Below, piece after piece: positions 24,151-32,450 of a DNA stretch of 64,000 nucleotides (positions within the stretch are counted from its first letter, which is position 1; every line of letters begins with the position of its first letter). The stretch is from assembly GCA_028713995.1 (NCBI GenBank), contig JAQTNF010000005.1, forward strand, positions 16,106 through 80,105, in the 5' to 3' direction. The notes below the pieces were generated by a model, which did not search any database, was not told the origin of the DNA, and saw nothing but the letters and a program-made list of their open reading frames with translations. Both the position numbers and the translations under genes were made by a program. Origin of the DNA: Deltaproteobacteria bacterium (GTDB taxonomy: Bacteria; Myxococcota_A; Polyangia; JAAYKL01).

Positions 24151-25247
24151 GGACCTCACCCATCCGCGATCTTCTCCTTTCGCGCGGCGCGATCCTTGCG
24201 GAGAGCCACGGCGTGGAAGTCGTGTCCCGTTTCGGCGACGACGTGGCGGCCGAGTACCGTGCCGTGCGCGACGCGGTGGGGCTCACCGACTTCTCGTTCA
24301 TGACGCGCCACCGCGTGCCCGAGGCCGGGCTCGACCTGCTCGAGCGCTACGCGACCGGTCCCGTGGCCAACATCCGTTTCGGACGGCTCCTGCACACCAT
24401 GGCCGCGAACGAGGAGGGCCTCGTCGAGGCCGACCTCTACATCGCCAACAACGACGAGGAGCTGCTCGTGCTGGGCGAGAGCCTCGTGGGCGACGAAGCG
24501 ACCGCACAGGTGCTCGCGAAACTTGGCGGCGCGGAAGCGGGCCTCGAGGATCTGGCCGCGGGCACGGCGCTCATCGGCATCGACGGGTACCAGGCCTTTG
24601 CCGTGGTGAAGGCACTGTTCGGCCCGGACGTGCTCGGCCTGCCGTACCTGTCCATCGAAACGTACGACTTGAGCGGAGCACAGGTGCGCCTCATGCGCGC
24701 GGGCAAGACCTCGGAGTTCGGCTACCTCCTGCTCGTGCCTTCGGACGCGGCGGCCATGGCGTGGGAGAGGCTCGAGCGGGCGGGCGAGCCCCACGGCATC
24801 CGCCCGGTGGGCATGGAGGCCCACTGCGTGCTGCGCCTCGACGGGCGCTTCTTCAACGTGCACGAGGAGGGTCGGAAGGTGCGCGACCCGCTCGCGCTCG
24901 GCCTGCAGTGGATGATCGACTTCGGCAAGGAGGAGCACCGGGGCAGGAAGGCGATCGCGGATCGGCGCGCGGCCGGCCCGGGCCGCAAGGTCGTCGGCGT
25001 GTCCGCGGCAGAGGGCGCGGCGCTCGAGGCAGGAGAGAAGATCCTGCACCAGGGCGAGATCGTGGCCGAGGTCGTGACCGCCGCCTTCTCTCCCACCATC
25101 GGCCGCAGCATGGGCCTCGCACTGTTCGAGCGGCCATACGCATACGCCGGGCTCTCGTTCGAGACGGCGGACGGCAGAACGGTCGACACGATCTCCCTGC
25201 CGCCGTTCATGCCCAAGAGCCTCGGCGTCAAGCTCGACGAGATGTAG
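24147..25247 (+). CDS. GcvT-like aminomethyltransferase-family protein
   Basis: The protein is 366 aa. It belongs to the glycine cleavage T-protein/folate-dependent superfamily. The N-terminal YRAVRDAVGLTDFSFMTRHRV corresponds to the conserved Y-xx-VR-xx-(A/V)G-(L/V)-xD-xS of T-proteins. GKTSEFGYLLLVPSDAA and VGMEAHCVLRLDGRF match later family blocks, and a GcvT C-terminal barrel follows (KVVGVSAAEG, AAFSPTIGRSMGLALF). The remaining gcv genes are absent. Being coupled to an ACP (4-nt overlap) and followed 2 nt later by a thioesterase suggests a one-carbon or amine transfer on an ACP-bound acyl chain. That is inference. Loss of catalytic function (YgfZ-like) is an alternative. Confidence 0.85.
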   Translation: MRTSPIRDLLLSRGAILAESHGVEVVSRFGDDVAAEYRAVRDAVGLTDFSFMTRHRVPEAGLDLLERYATGPVANIRFGRLLHTMAANEEGLVEADLYIANNDEELLVLGESLVGDEATAQVLAKLGGAEAGLEDLAAGTALIGIDGYQAFAVVKALFGPDVLGLPYLSIETYDLSGAQVRLMRAGKTSEFGYLLLVPSDAAAMAWERLERAGEPHGIRPVGMEAHCVLRLDGRFFNVHEEGRKVRDPLALGLQWMIDFGKEEHRGRKAIADRRAAGPGRKVVGVSAAEGAALEAGEKILHQGEIVAEVVTAAFSPTIGRSMGLALFERPYAYAGLSFETADGRTVDTISLPPFMPKSLGVKLDEM

Positions 25248-25249
25248 CC

Positions 25250-25681
25250 ATGGGAGAGACCCCGTCCCGCCTCGTCGTGCGCAGGCTCACCGTGCGGGTG
25301 GAGTTCCACCATGTCGACATGATGCGCGTGGTGCACAACGTCCAGTACCTCTACTGGTTCGAGCGCGGACGGCTCGCGGTGCTCGAGGACATCTTCCCCA
25401 TGACGTGGGCCATCGAGAACCGCATCGCGACCCCGGTGGTCATGAACCGCATCGAGTACAAGAGCCCGGCGGCCTACGGCGACGAGCTCGTCGTCACGAC
25501 CCGCCACCGCAAGGTCGAGCGCTATGACGGGCGGTTTCTGTTCGAGCACTCGGTATCCAACCAGAAGACCAAGGCCGAAGTCTGCGCGGGCGAGAGCGCG
25601 GTGACCGTGATGGAGCTCGACACGCATCGCCTCGTCAAGTCGATCCCGGACGACGTCTGGGCCAAGTACCAGGCCCTGTAG
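25250..25681 (+). CDS. Acyl-thioesterase, hotdog fold (4-HBA-CoA thioesterase/YbgC-like)
   Basis: The protein is 143 aa. It has the single hotdog domain of the FcbC/YbgC type. The signature VEFHHVDMMRVVHNVQYLYW corresponds to the family motif with its catalytic Asp (residue near 23), although MMRVVHN replaces the more usual AGGVVYH. The following FERGRLAVLEDI is the long helix of the fold. It hydrolyses acyl-CoA or acyl-ACP thioesters in the cytoplasm. It starts 2 nt after the GcvT-like stop and 2 nt precede nagZ, so it belongs to the same operon. A release function for the carrier-bound product is a reasonable inference. Confidence 0.88.
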   Translation: MGETPSRLVVRRLTVRVEFHHVDMMRVVHNVQYLYWFERGRLAVLEDIFPMTWAIENRIATPVVMNRIEYKSPAAYGDELVVTTRHRKVERYDGRFLFEHSVSNQKTKAEVCAGESAVTVMELDTHRLVKSIPDDVWAKYQAL

Positions 25682-25683
25682 GC

Positions 25684-26766
25684 ATGCCCGACCGCGCGAG
25701 CTTCGCCGAGCGCATCGCGGGCAGGATCGTGGTGGCCGGGTTCGACGGCACGGAGCTGCCGCATGATCTGGCGCAGGACGCGCGGCGCGGCGCCCTCGGC
25801 GGCCTCGTCCTGTTCAAGCGCAACGTGGAGTCGCACGCCCAGGTGGCCGCGCTTCTCGCCGAGCTTGCGGGCCTCGCACCCGAGGACGCCCCCTCGATTG
25901 CCGCGGTCGATCAGGAGGGCGGGCGGGTGGTGCGCCTGCGAGAGCCGCTCACGGTCCTGCCGCCCATGCGCGCGCTCGGCCGGGCCGACGACGCAGGGCT
26001 CACGCGCGACGCAGGGCTCCTCGTGGGACGCGAGCTTTGCGCCCTGGGCTTCACCCTCGATTTCGCGCCGGTCCTCGACCTCGACACGAACCCGAAATCG
26101 CCGGTCATCGGTGATCGCTCGTTCGGCGCGGACCCGCGGCTCGTCGCGCGGCACGGGCTCGCGTTCGCGTCGGGCCTGCGCGAGGGCGGAGTGTGGCCGT
26201 GCGCCAAGCACTTCCCCGGGCATGGGGACGCAACCGTGGACAGCCACGAGGCCCTGCCGCGCGTGACGCACGAGGCGGACCGGTTGCGTTCGCTGGAGAT
26301 GGCGCCGTTCGCCGCGTGGGCCGCGGCGCGATCGGGGCCGATCATGACCGCGCACATCGTGTGCCCGGCGCTCGATCCCGCGCTGCCTGCCACCATGAGC
26401 GCGGCGATTGTCACGGGCGAGCTGCGCGAACGGCTCGGCTTCGACGGGCCCGTCCTGTCGGACGATCTCGAGATGGGTGCCATCGCCGAGATGGGCGGAC
26501 CGGCGGCAGCGGCCGTGAGCGCGGTTCGCGCGGGCGTGGACGGCCTGCTCGTGTGCCGCAGCCTTGCGCTGCGCTCCGAGGTGATCGCGACCCTGGCCCG
26601 CGAGGCCACGGATGACCCCGTCTTCTCGGACCTCCTCGAGCGTGCCGCCGCGCGCCTTTCTCCCCTTGGCCGCCCGTGCGGCCCGGTGCGACCATTGTCC
26701 TGGATCGGCTCGGACGAGCACATCTGCTTGAAGGAATCGATACTCTCCCGGCTGGGGAGGAGCTGA
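25684..26766 (+). CDS. nagZ: Beta-N-acetylhexosaminidase (GH3)
   Basis: The protein is 360 aa, the length of NagZ. It removes N-acetylglucosamine from anhydro-muropeptides during cell-wall recycling in the cytoplasm. Visible motifs are AAVDQEGGRVVRL, the NagZ hallmark KHFPGHGDATVDSH (about residues 175-188, with the catalytic Asp-His pair) and the nucleophile Asp near residue 260 in LSDDLEM. It has no signal peptide, as expected. It is the last gene of the ACP/GcvT-like/thioesterase run. Its stop faces the rubrerythrin-like gene with only 6 nt between them. Confidence 0.93.
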   Translation: MPDRASFAERIAGRIVVAGFDGTELPHDLAQDARRGALGGLVLFKRNVESHAQVAALLAELAGLAPEDAPSIAAVDQEGGRVVRLREPLTVLPPMRALGRADDAGLTRDAGLLVGRELCALGFTLDFAPVLDLDTNPKSPVIGDRSFGADPRLVARHGLAFASGLREGGVWPCAKHFPGHGDATVDSHEALPRVTHEADRLRSLEMAPFAAWAAARSGPIMTAHIVCPALDPALPATMSAAIVTGELRERLGFDGPVLSDDLEMGAIAEMGGPAAAAVSAVRAGVDGLLVCRSLALRSEVIATLAREATDDPVFSDLLERAAARLSPLGRPCGPVRPLSWIGSDEHICLKESILSRLGRS

Positions 26767-26772
26767 GGCGGC

Positions 26773-27282
26773 TCAGCCGGCTTCGAGGTCGAACTCGGGC
26801 ATGTCGAACCAGTAGCCGAACCCGGCCACGGCGTCCTTCTCGGCGCCGACAAGCGCCAGGTGGCCTTCCTCGATCTCGACGAACGGCCTGAAGAACGCCT
26901 GCCCCTCGGCGTCGAGCTCGGCCACCATGCGCCTGTAGAACGCGCTCGTCTCCTGCTCCATTTCGAACGCGCGTGCCAGCATCTCGACCTCGGCCGCGCC
27001 GGCCGCCGGGGCCACGCCCTTCTTGAGCTCGCGCACCTTGGCCGCGATTGCGACCTTCTTGGGGAGCGCGGTCCTCACCTCGCCCGGCACGACCTTGCCC
27101 GTGCGCGCAAAATCGGCCAGCTTGCCCTCCAGGTAGCGCACGTGGTTCTGCTCCTCGCTCGCGAGCAGCGCGAACACGCGCCTGCCGACCGGATCCGTGG
27201 CGCGCTTCACCGCTTCTGCGTAAACCCCGCGCACCTCGACCTCGAACGCGATCGCCGTCTTCAACGCTTTTATGATGCTCAC
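26773..27282 (-). CDS. Rubrerythrin/ferritin-like diiron protein
   Basis: The protein is 169 aa. Two helix pairs carry diiron-type ligands: Glu in AIAFEVEVRGVYAEAV with ASEEQNHVRYLEGKL (E-x3-H type), then EMEQETSAFYRRMV with FVEIEEGHLAL. This is the four-helix rubrerythrin-like core. No rubredoxin domain is present. A role in peroxide or iron handling is likely but unproven. GTG 27282 follows AAGGAGG at good spacing. Its GTG overlaps the stop of the upstream HAD gene (GTGA), so the two are translationally coupled. Confidence 0.85.
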   Translation of the reverse strand: MSIIKALKTAIAFEVEVRGVYAEAVKRATDPVGRRVFALLASEEQNHVRYLEGKLADFARTGKVVPGEVRTALPKKVAIAAKVRELKKGVAPAAGAAEVEMLARAFEMEQETSAFYRRMVAELDAEGQAFFRPFVEIEEGHLALVGAEKDAVAGFGYWFDMPEFDLEAG

Positions 27283-27989
27283 GTGACTTGCCTCCTTGCA
27301 GTCCGTAGTATGGCCTCGATGAGGGCCGCGTCTACCGTGCGTACGACCGCGTCCGCACCGCAGGCCTCGAGCTCGCGCCTGCCGTACTTCCCGGTGGTGA
27401 CGGCCACGCACCGGCCGCCGATCGCGTGCGCGGATGCCACGTCGTGAGGCGTGTCGCCCACCACCACGACCGGCAGCGTCCGGGACGGATCGCAGCGTCT
27501 CGCACCGACCTCGAGCACCTCGTCTCGTGTGTCCCCGTCTTCGCCGAAGCCGCCACGCTCGAGCGGGGCGAGGTCCGCGAGGCCCGCGCTCTCGAGCTTG
27601 ATCGCGGCGCCGCGCCGCACGTTGCCCGTGCCGTAGCCCAGGGTCGCGCCGCAGGCCGCGAGCGCCGCGAACACCTCGCGCGGCGAGCCGATGGGCCTGT
27701 ACGGACGCTCGGTCACGCCCTGCGCGAGAAACGCCACGTAGTGCCCGAGGAGCTGGTCGATGCGCGCGCGTCCGGGGTCGGGCTCGCCCGCCGCGAGGAG
27801 CAGCCCGCGCGAGATCTGGCGATCCGTGCGGCCGTGAAACTCCACGCGCGCCGCCACATCGCGCTGCCCGGACATGGTCTCGATGGCGCGGCACATGGCC
27901 TCGTAGCCCGCGGTACGCGCGCGCGGCGGCCCCTGCACCAGCGTGCCGTCAAGATCGAACAGAACGAGGCACCGCGCGTCCTCTCCCAT
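27279..27989 (-). CDS. HAD-family hydrolase (phosphoglycolate-phosphatase-like)
   Basis: The protein is 236 aa. Its HAD motif I is VLFDLDGTLV. A helical cap domain follows, with motif II in LGYGTGNVRRGAAIKLESAG and motif IV in VVVVGDTPHDVASAHA. The pattern is that of Gph/PGMB-type phosphatases with a C1 cap. The substrate is unknown. ATG 27989 follows GGGAGAGGG. The gene precedes the rubrerythrin-like gene with a 4-nt overlap. It is divergent from the long mannosyltransferase gene. Confidence 0.88.
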   Translation of the reverse strand: MGEDARCLVLFDLDGTLVQGPPRARTAGYEAMCRAIETMSGQRDVAARVEFHGRTDRQISRGLLLAAGEPDPGRARIDQLLGHYVAFLAQGVTERPYRPIGSPREVFAALAACGATLGYGTGNVRRGAAIKLESAGLADLAPLERGGFGEDGDTRDEVLEVGARRCDPSRTLPVVVVGDTPHDVASAHAIGGRCVAVTTGKYGRRELEACGADAVVRTVDAALIEAILRTARRQVT

Positions 27990-28068
27990 GGGCCCTCTCC
28001 CTCGATGCCTCCCCTTTCTCTTGTACAATGGACGCACCGCGAGCGCACGCCGCGTGTTGCACGCCGCG

Positions 28069-28097
28069 TTGACACCCGGGCCCCCACCCGGTAGGCT
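28069..28097 (+). promoter_or_regulatory. Promoter of the PMT-like gene
   Basis: TTGACA (28069-28074, perfect), 17-bp spacer, TAGGCT (28092-28097). The predicted start near 28104 leaves room for the AAGGAG at 28115-28120 and the GTG at 28129. It argues against the ATG at 28108 as the start. Confidence 0.5.
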
Positions 28098-28128
28098 GCC
28101 GGCGCTCATGTCACAAGGAGCTTTTCGC

Positions 28129-30678
28129 GTGAAATCGCATCGCCTCAGGGGCGCTTTGTTGAGTGTTTTCGGCGCCGTATTGCTCGGCGCGCTCATGTGG
28201 TTTCCCAGGTTCGCGAGCTTCGGCATCGCGCTGGGCACCGTCCTCCTGGCGGTCGTCCTCCTGGGGCTGCTCGACTTCGCAGGAGCCCTGCGTCTCGAGC
28301 CCGCGCCCCCGGCGCCGCCACGTCCGGCCCCTGTGGATCTCAAGGACGCGCCCCGCTGGCTCAAGCTGCTGGTCGGGTTCGACGTGCGCATCCTGTATCT
28401 GGGGTTGGCCCTCGTGGTGGCCGGAATCTGCCGTATCTCCGTGATCGGCACCATGGCGGCCAAGGTCCCGTGGACCGGGCCGCTGCTCGTGGTCCTGGGT
28501 CTCGCCGCGGTGGCGGTGGCGCGCCGGCGCAGGCGGCCGTTCGACGGGGAGCTGCACCAGGGTTTCCTCGTGCTGGCCGTGTCCACGGCCATGGTCATGG
28601 CCACCCTGGGCAGCCAGGGCCTGTGGGACTGCTGGGAGACCCACTACGGCGAGGTGGCGAGGCGCCAGCTGGAACAGGACGACTGGATCAGCCTGTGGTG
28701 GGAGGCCGAGTGGTTCTACTCGAAGCCCATCCTCATCTTCTGGATGATGAATTTGGGCATGGCGCTCTTCGGGGTCCGGGTGGGGCCCGATCAGATCCCG
28801 GGCTACGTGGAATGGGGCGTGCGGTTCTTTGTCGCGGCGCTGTCCATTGCCGCGGTCTACGGGGTCTACGAGCTGCTCGCGAGGCGCGTCTCCAGGAGGT
28901 CCGGCCTGTTCGCGGCCATCGCGCTCACGACCATGCCGCTGTGGGGATTCATGACGCGCCAGGCCATCACCGACCTGCCGTTCGTGGGGTTCATGACACT
29001 GGCCGTGGTCTTCTTCCTGCTGGGCGTCACGGCCGATCCCGAGGCCCGCGTCGAACCGTGGCGCGTTCCCGTGGGTCGCGGCAGGACCCTGCCCCTGTCG
29101 GCGTTCCACGCGGTCGTCGCCGGGTACGTGGCCGTGGGCTTCCCTCAGTTCCTGTACTACGCCACGAGGAGCAGCGTGTTCCGCTCGGGCACCCTGGCGC
29201 GCGACGATCTCCGGAACGTCGCGTCCCAGGGACACTTCTTCCATCTCTCGCTCTCCAACCTGGACGCGAGGCTCGGCGGCGCGATCTCGTCCGTCCTCGG
29301 CCTGCGCCTCGGCGGCCCCATCGACCTCTCCCTCGACTGGTTCGTGCTGGGGATGCTGTTCCTCGTGCCGTTCCTGCTGCTCCTGTTCACGCTCCGCAAC
29401 GAGCGGCGCGTCTCAAGGCTGTGCTTCCACGGCATGTACATCACGCTGTCGCTCTCGATCATGGCCAAGGGGCTCGCGGGCCTGGCGCTCCCCATCCTGG
29501 GGCTCTTCGGCTACTGGCTCGTGATCGCGCCGTGGGATTCCCTCGGGAAGCCGATCGCGTTCGTCCGCTGGCATCTTGAGCGCGCAAAAAGGCTCGACAT
29601 GCTGCGCGGCTCGATCCTGTTCCTGCTCATGTCCATGTCCTGGTACGTGGCCATGACCGTCCGGCACGGGATGGCCTTCATCAACCGGTTCTTCATCCAC
29701 GACCACCTGAAGCGCCTGACCGCGGGTGTGCACGGCGACACCGGGACGTTCGGCTACTTCGCGGAGCAGTTCGGCTACGCGGCCTTCCCCTGGGTGGCCC
29801 TCGTCCCGTTCGCCCTCCTGGCCTGGCCCCGCTTCGGCGCTGTTCCCAAGGACGCTCCGCCGGCGGAGCGCGCGCGCGCGACGATCCGCCTCTTCACAGC
29901 GGCGTGGGGACTGCTCTCCTTCGCGCTCCTGTGCATGATGGTCACCAAGTTCCACCACTACATCTTCCCGGTGCTGCCGGCGGCCGCCATCCTCATCGGT
30001 CTGCTCGTCGACGACGTGTGGGAGGACCGCCTGAAGCGCGTGTGGCCGCTCGTGCTTGCCGGTGTGGCCTTGCTCGCGGCCGTGGCCGTCGACTTCGCCG
30101 CAGATCCCCAGGGCAAGGGCAACGGCCTGCGCGGGGACGCCCGGCTCGTGATGCTGTTCATCTACAAGTACTCGAGGCCGTATCCCGAAGGACCGGCCTT
30201 CGACTTCCACGCGCCGCTCATGGCCTTTAGCGCGATCTTCCTCGCAGTCCTTCCCCTGTGGCTCGTGGCGAGATGGCGCAAGGCGGCCATCGTGCTCACC
30301 ATGCTCGCGGCGCTCGCCTTCAGCCACTTCGTCACGCAGCATTACATGGTGCAGCTCGCTCCCCACTGGACCCAGAAGCACCTCATCGACGAGTACTACG
30401 CGAGACGCACGTCGCCCGCCGAGCGGCTTGTCGCGTTCCAGATGAACTGGAAGGGCGAGAACTTCTACACCGGCAACCGGGCCGTCATCTACGTGTCCAC
30501 CAAGGACAACAAGTTCGAGGACTGGCTCGCCAAGCACCGAGGCGAGCGCCACTTCTTCATCACCGAGCACTCGCGCTTCGCCAACATGTCGCGGCGCGCC
30601 GCGGCGGCGAGCGGCCCCTTGAAGCCCTTCAAGGACACGTGCAACAAGTACATGGCGGGGTGGGCCGACAAGCTCTAG
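28129..30678 (+). CDS. Large PMT/ArnT-like membrane glycosyltransferase
   Basis: The protein is 849 aa with about a dozen or more membrane helices. It belongs to the GT-C superfamily (PMT_2/ArnT/GT39-GT83 type), which uses polyprenyl-phosphate sugars at the outer face of the inner membrane. The family signature LWDCWETHYGEVARRQLEQ with the catalytic-type Asp near residue 166 is followed by WFYSKPILIFWMM and by ARRVSRRSGLFAAIALTTMP. It is 250-300 residues longer than ArnT. The excess includes two or three N-terminal helices before the signature and a soluble C-terminal domain (about residues 755-849). GTG 28129 is chosen from AAGGAG and the promoter position. Mannose from the polyprenyl-phosphate mannose synthase is the likely donor. 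Confidence 0.85.
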   Translation: MKSHRLRGALLSVFGAVLLGALMWFPRFASFGIALGTVLLAVVLLGLLDFAGALRLEPAPPAPPRPAPVDLKDAPRWLKLLVGFDVRILYLGLALVVAGICRISVIGTMAAKVPWTGPLLVVLGLAAVAVARRRRRPFDGELHQGFLVLAVSTAMVMATLGSQGLWDCWETHYGEVARRQLEQDDWISLWWEAEWFYSKPILIFWMMNLGMALFGVRVGPDQIPGYVEWGVRFFVAALSIAAVYGVYELLARRVSRRSGLFAAIALTTMPLWGFMTRQAITDLPFVGFMTLAVVFFLLGVTADPEARVEPWRVPVGRGRTLPLSAFHAVVAGYVAVGFPQFLYYATRSSVFRSGTLARDDLRNVASQGHFFHLSLSNLDARLGGAISSVLGLRLGGPIDLSLDWFVLGMLFLVPFLLLLFTLRNERRVSRLCFHGMYITLSLSIMAKGLAGLALPILGLFGYWLVIAPWDSLGKPIAFVRWHLERAKRLDMLRGSILFLLMSMSWYVAMTVRHGMAFINRFFIHDHLKRLTAGVHGDTGTFGYFAEQFGYAAFPWVALVPFALLAWPRFGAVPKDAPPAERARATIRLFTAAWGLLSFALLCMMVTKFHHYIFPVLPAAAILIGLLVDDVWEDRLKRVWPLVLAGVALLAAVAVDFAADPQGKGNGLRGDARLVMLFIYKYSRPYPEGPAFDFHAPLMAFSAIFLAVLPLWLVARWRKAAIVLTMLAALAFSHFVTQHYMVQLAPHWTQKHLIDEYYARRTSPAERLVAFQMNWKGENFYTGNRAVIYVSTKDNKFEDWLAKHRGERHFFITEHSRFANMSRRAAAASGPLKPFKDTCNKYMAGWADKL

Positions 30679-30726
30679 CGATGCGGCCATCGCGTCGTTG
30701 GAGACAGGCCGCCCGCGGCTCCCGCG

Positions 30727-32049
30727 CTAGAGATCGAACGGGTACTTGATGGTGAGCGACTCGTCGGTGAAGCGCGGGAACTTGGCGAGCTTGGCCGCGC
30801 GGGCGGCACACACGCCGGCGGGTGTGCCGACATGTTCGGGATCCACCACCTCCGCTGCGGTCACGCGTCCCGTGGCGCCCTGGACCGTGACCTTCACCAC
30901 GATACGCCCCTGCTGACCCGGAGCGCACGCCTTCACCTGCGACGAGATCCCACCCATTGCGGTCTGCACGTTCTCGCGCGAGGGCTTGGCCGGTGAGCTC
31001 GACGGCTCGTCGCCCGCGGGCATCGGCATGGGCGCCTCTTTCGTGCCCTGCGCGCTCTCGGGCGCACGCTTCGTGAGCGCGTTGTCGATGAGATCGTCGA
31101 TCTCGGCGGACGACTTGCCGGTTCCCACGGCCGGGCCGGACACTGCCCTCGGCGGCGGTGCCTCGGCGACGGGCTCCAGACCGGCGTACGGGTTGTCGTC
31201 CGCGGCGGTTCCTCCCGCGCGCACGCCCGTCCCGATTTCTCTCTCGCCCTCCCTGCGTTCCGGGCGCTCCCGGCCGTCCGCGGCGGCTTGCGTCGAGGCC
31301 GCGGCGGGTTCCCGGGCGCGTCGCGACAGATCCACCTTGAGGAGCTTGTTCGAGAGCGCGGCCGCGTCGTTCTTTTCGTGCTCGAGGAGCTGGGCCAGGT
31401 CATCGGCGCGCTTCACGTCAATGGGATCGCCGGTCCCAAAGAGCCGTTCGATGCGGATTTTGAGGAACTCCGCCTGCCGTTTCGAGGCGAGGCGCATGCC
31501 TTCGATCATCTGGTTGCGCAGCCTGAGCTCCGAGGTGAGCAGGGCGATGGAGTTGTCTGAAGCCTCCTTGTCGCCGCGCAGCCGCACGATCTGGATGGCG
31601 CCGAGGGCGATGACCACGAGGCCGGTGAGCGCGACGGCAGCGATGCCCAGCTTGAGACCGAGCGTGGCGCCGCCGGGCGCAGGCATGATCGAGGCGCGCG
31701 TCGGGAGGGGGCGGGCACCTTGTAGGTCCGCCTTGACGTCGACGAGGCTCGCGTAGATCGGCGGGGGGGTGGACGAGAACCGCTTGCGGGCGTCCATGTC
31801 GGGCTCGGGCGTGTCCAGATCCGGGCGCTCCTTGGGCGCCGGGTCCACTCCGCCACGCTCGATCCAGGCCTGCTCCTGACCCACCCATGGGGCCTCGGGC
31901 GAGGCGAATGTCCCAAGTTCATCGAGGTCGCCACTCTCTTTGTCAGGCCGGGCAGGCGCTTCTTCCTTCTTGGGCTCCGCAGGATCGCTGGCGAGCAGCT
32001 CGAAAGGATCCGGCAGCTCGAACTTCAGAGGATCTTGTTCGTCTGTCAT
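30727..32049 (-). CDS. AgmX/PglI-type TonB_C-domain protein
   Basis: The protein is 440 aa. The N-terminal 120 residues are acidic, Pro-rich and cytoplasmic (FELPDPFELLASDPAEPKK). One membrane helix lies at about residues 125-150 (LGIAAVALTGLVVIALGAI). A predicted coiled coil follows, then a long low-complexity linker. The C-terminal 90 residues (AMGGISSQVKACAPGQQGR, VTVQGATGRVTAAEVVD, CAARAAKLAKFPRF) form the TonB-like domain typical of myxobacterial AgmX/PglI proteins, with two Cys. Such proteins span the periplasm and work with TolQ/ExbB-like motors or gliding machinery. No ExbB/ExbD pair is next to it. ATG 32049 follows GGAGGAATCAG. Confidence 0.85.
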   Translation of the reverse strand: MTDEQDPLKFELPDPFELLASDPAEPKKEEAPARPDKESGDLDELGTFASPEAPWVGQEQAWIERGGVDPAPKERPDLDTPEPDMDARKRFSSTPPPIYASLVDVKADLQGARPLPTRASIMPAPGGATLGLKLGIAAVALTGLVVIALGAIQIVRLRGDKEASDNSIALLTSELRLRNQMIEGMRLASKRQAEFLKIRIERLFGTGDPIDVKRADDLAQLLEHEKNDAAALSNKLLKVDLSRRAREPAAASTQAAADGRERPERREGEREIGTGVRAGGTAADDNPYAGLEPVAEAPPPRAVSGPAVGTGKSSAEIDDLIDNALTKRAPESAQGTKEAPMPMPAGDEPSSSPAKPSRENVQTAMGGISSQVKACAPGQQGRIVVKVTVQGATGRVTAAEVVDPEHVGTPAGVCAARAAKLAKFPRFTDESLTIKYPFDL

Positions 32050-32121
32050 CTGATTCCTCCGCCCCGAGTGGTGCGCCCCCCTTCCCGGTAAATCTGGACG
32101 CGCTCTCGCCCCAAGCAAGGA

Positions 32122-32166
32122 CTATATGGCGAAGACGATGTAGATATCCAGCATTTGTCTAAACAT
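32122..32166 (-). CDS. Possible 14-residue leader peptide
   Basis: ATG 32166 follows AGGGAGGG at 4 nt and opens a 14-codon frame (MFRQMLDIYIVFAI) ending in TAG at 32122-32124. It lies 72 nt upstream of the TonB_C gene. The very good ribosome-binding site is the only support, and it could be chance. Confidence 0.25.
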   Translation of the reverse strand: MFRQMLDIYIVFAI

Positions 32167-32450
32167 TGACCCTCCCTGAAAACAACTGATCCGGTCTTCG
32201 TCCACGATGTCAGCGCCCATCCACCCACGTTCCATGTAGCTTTCAATGTCTCTGGCACCGCGAAAGGCAGGACAAAAGGGATTGTTTATTTGGCTGTAAA
32301 ACAGAGGGGGAATGGTCTTTTTTATACGGTAATCATATTTTACAAGACTTAAATCTCAATAATAAGTTGAAAAATCTGAGATACCGGTGCACCGTGCACT
32401 GTGGTCCTGAACCGATGTCCAGGCACGAAACGAACCGAGAGGAGGTCCCC
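32167..32450. other. AT-rich divergent intergenic region upstream of glnN
   Basis: Positions about 32270-32380 are much more AT-rich than their surroundings and must hold the glnN promoter. A candidate is TTTACA (32339-32344) with an imperfect -10 such as ATAAGT at 32362-32367 (17-bp spacer). I did not find a convincing sigma-54 or NtrC site. Confidence 0.3.

Noticed and set aside
28108..28128. ATG 28108 as the start of the PMT-like gene
   Set aside because: It is only about 4 nt from the predicted transcription start and has no Shine-Dalgarno sequence. GTG 28129 follows AAGGAG at 8 nt.
32255..32275. TGGCAC near 32255 suggesting a sigma-54 promoter upstream of glnN
   Set aside because: The GC element of the -12 box is one base out of register (GG-to-GC spacing) and the TTGC part is missing. 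It is not a convincing -24/-12 promoter.
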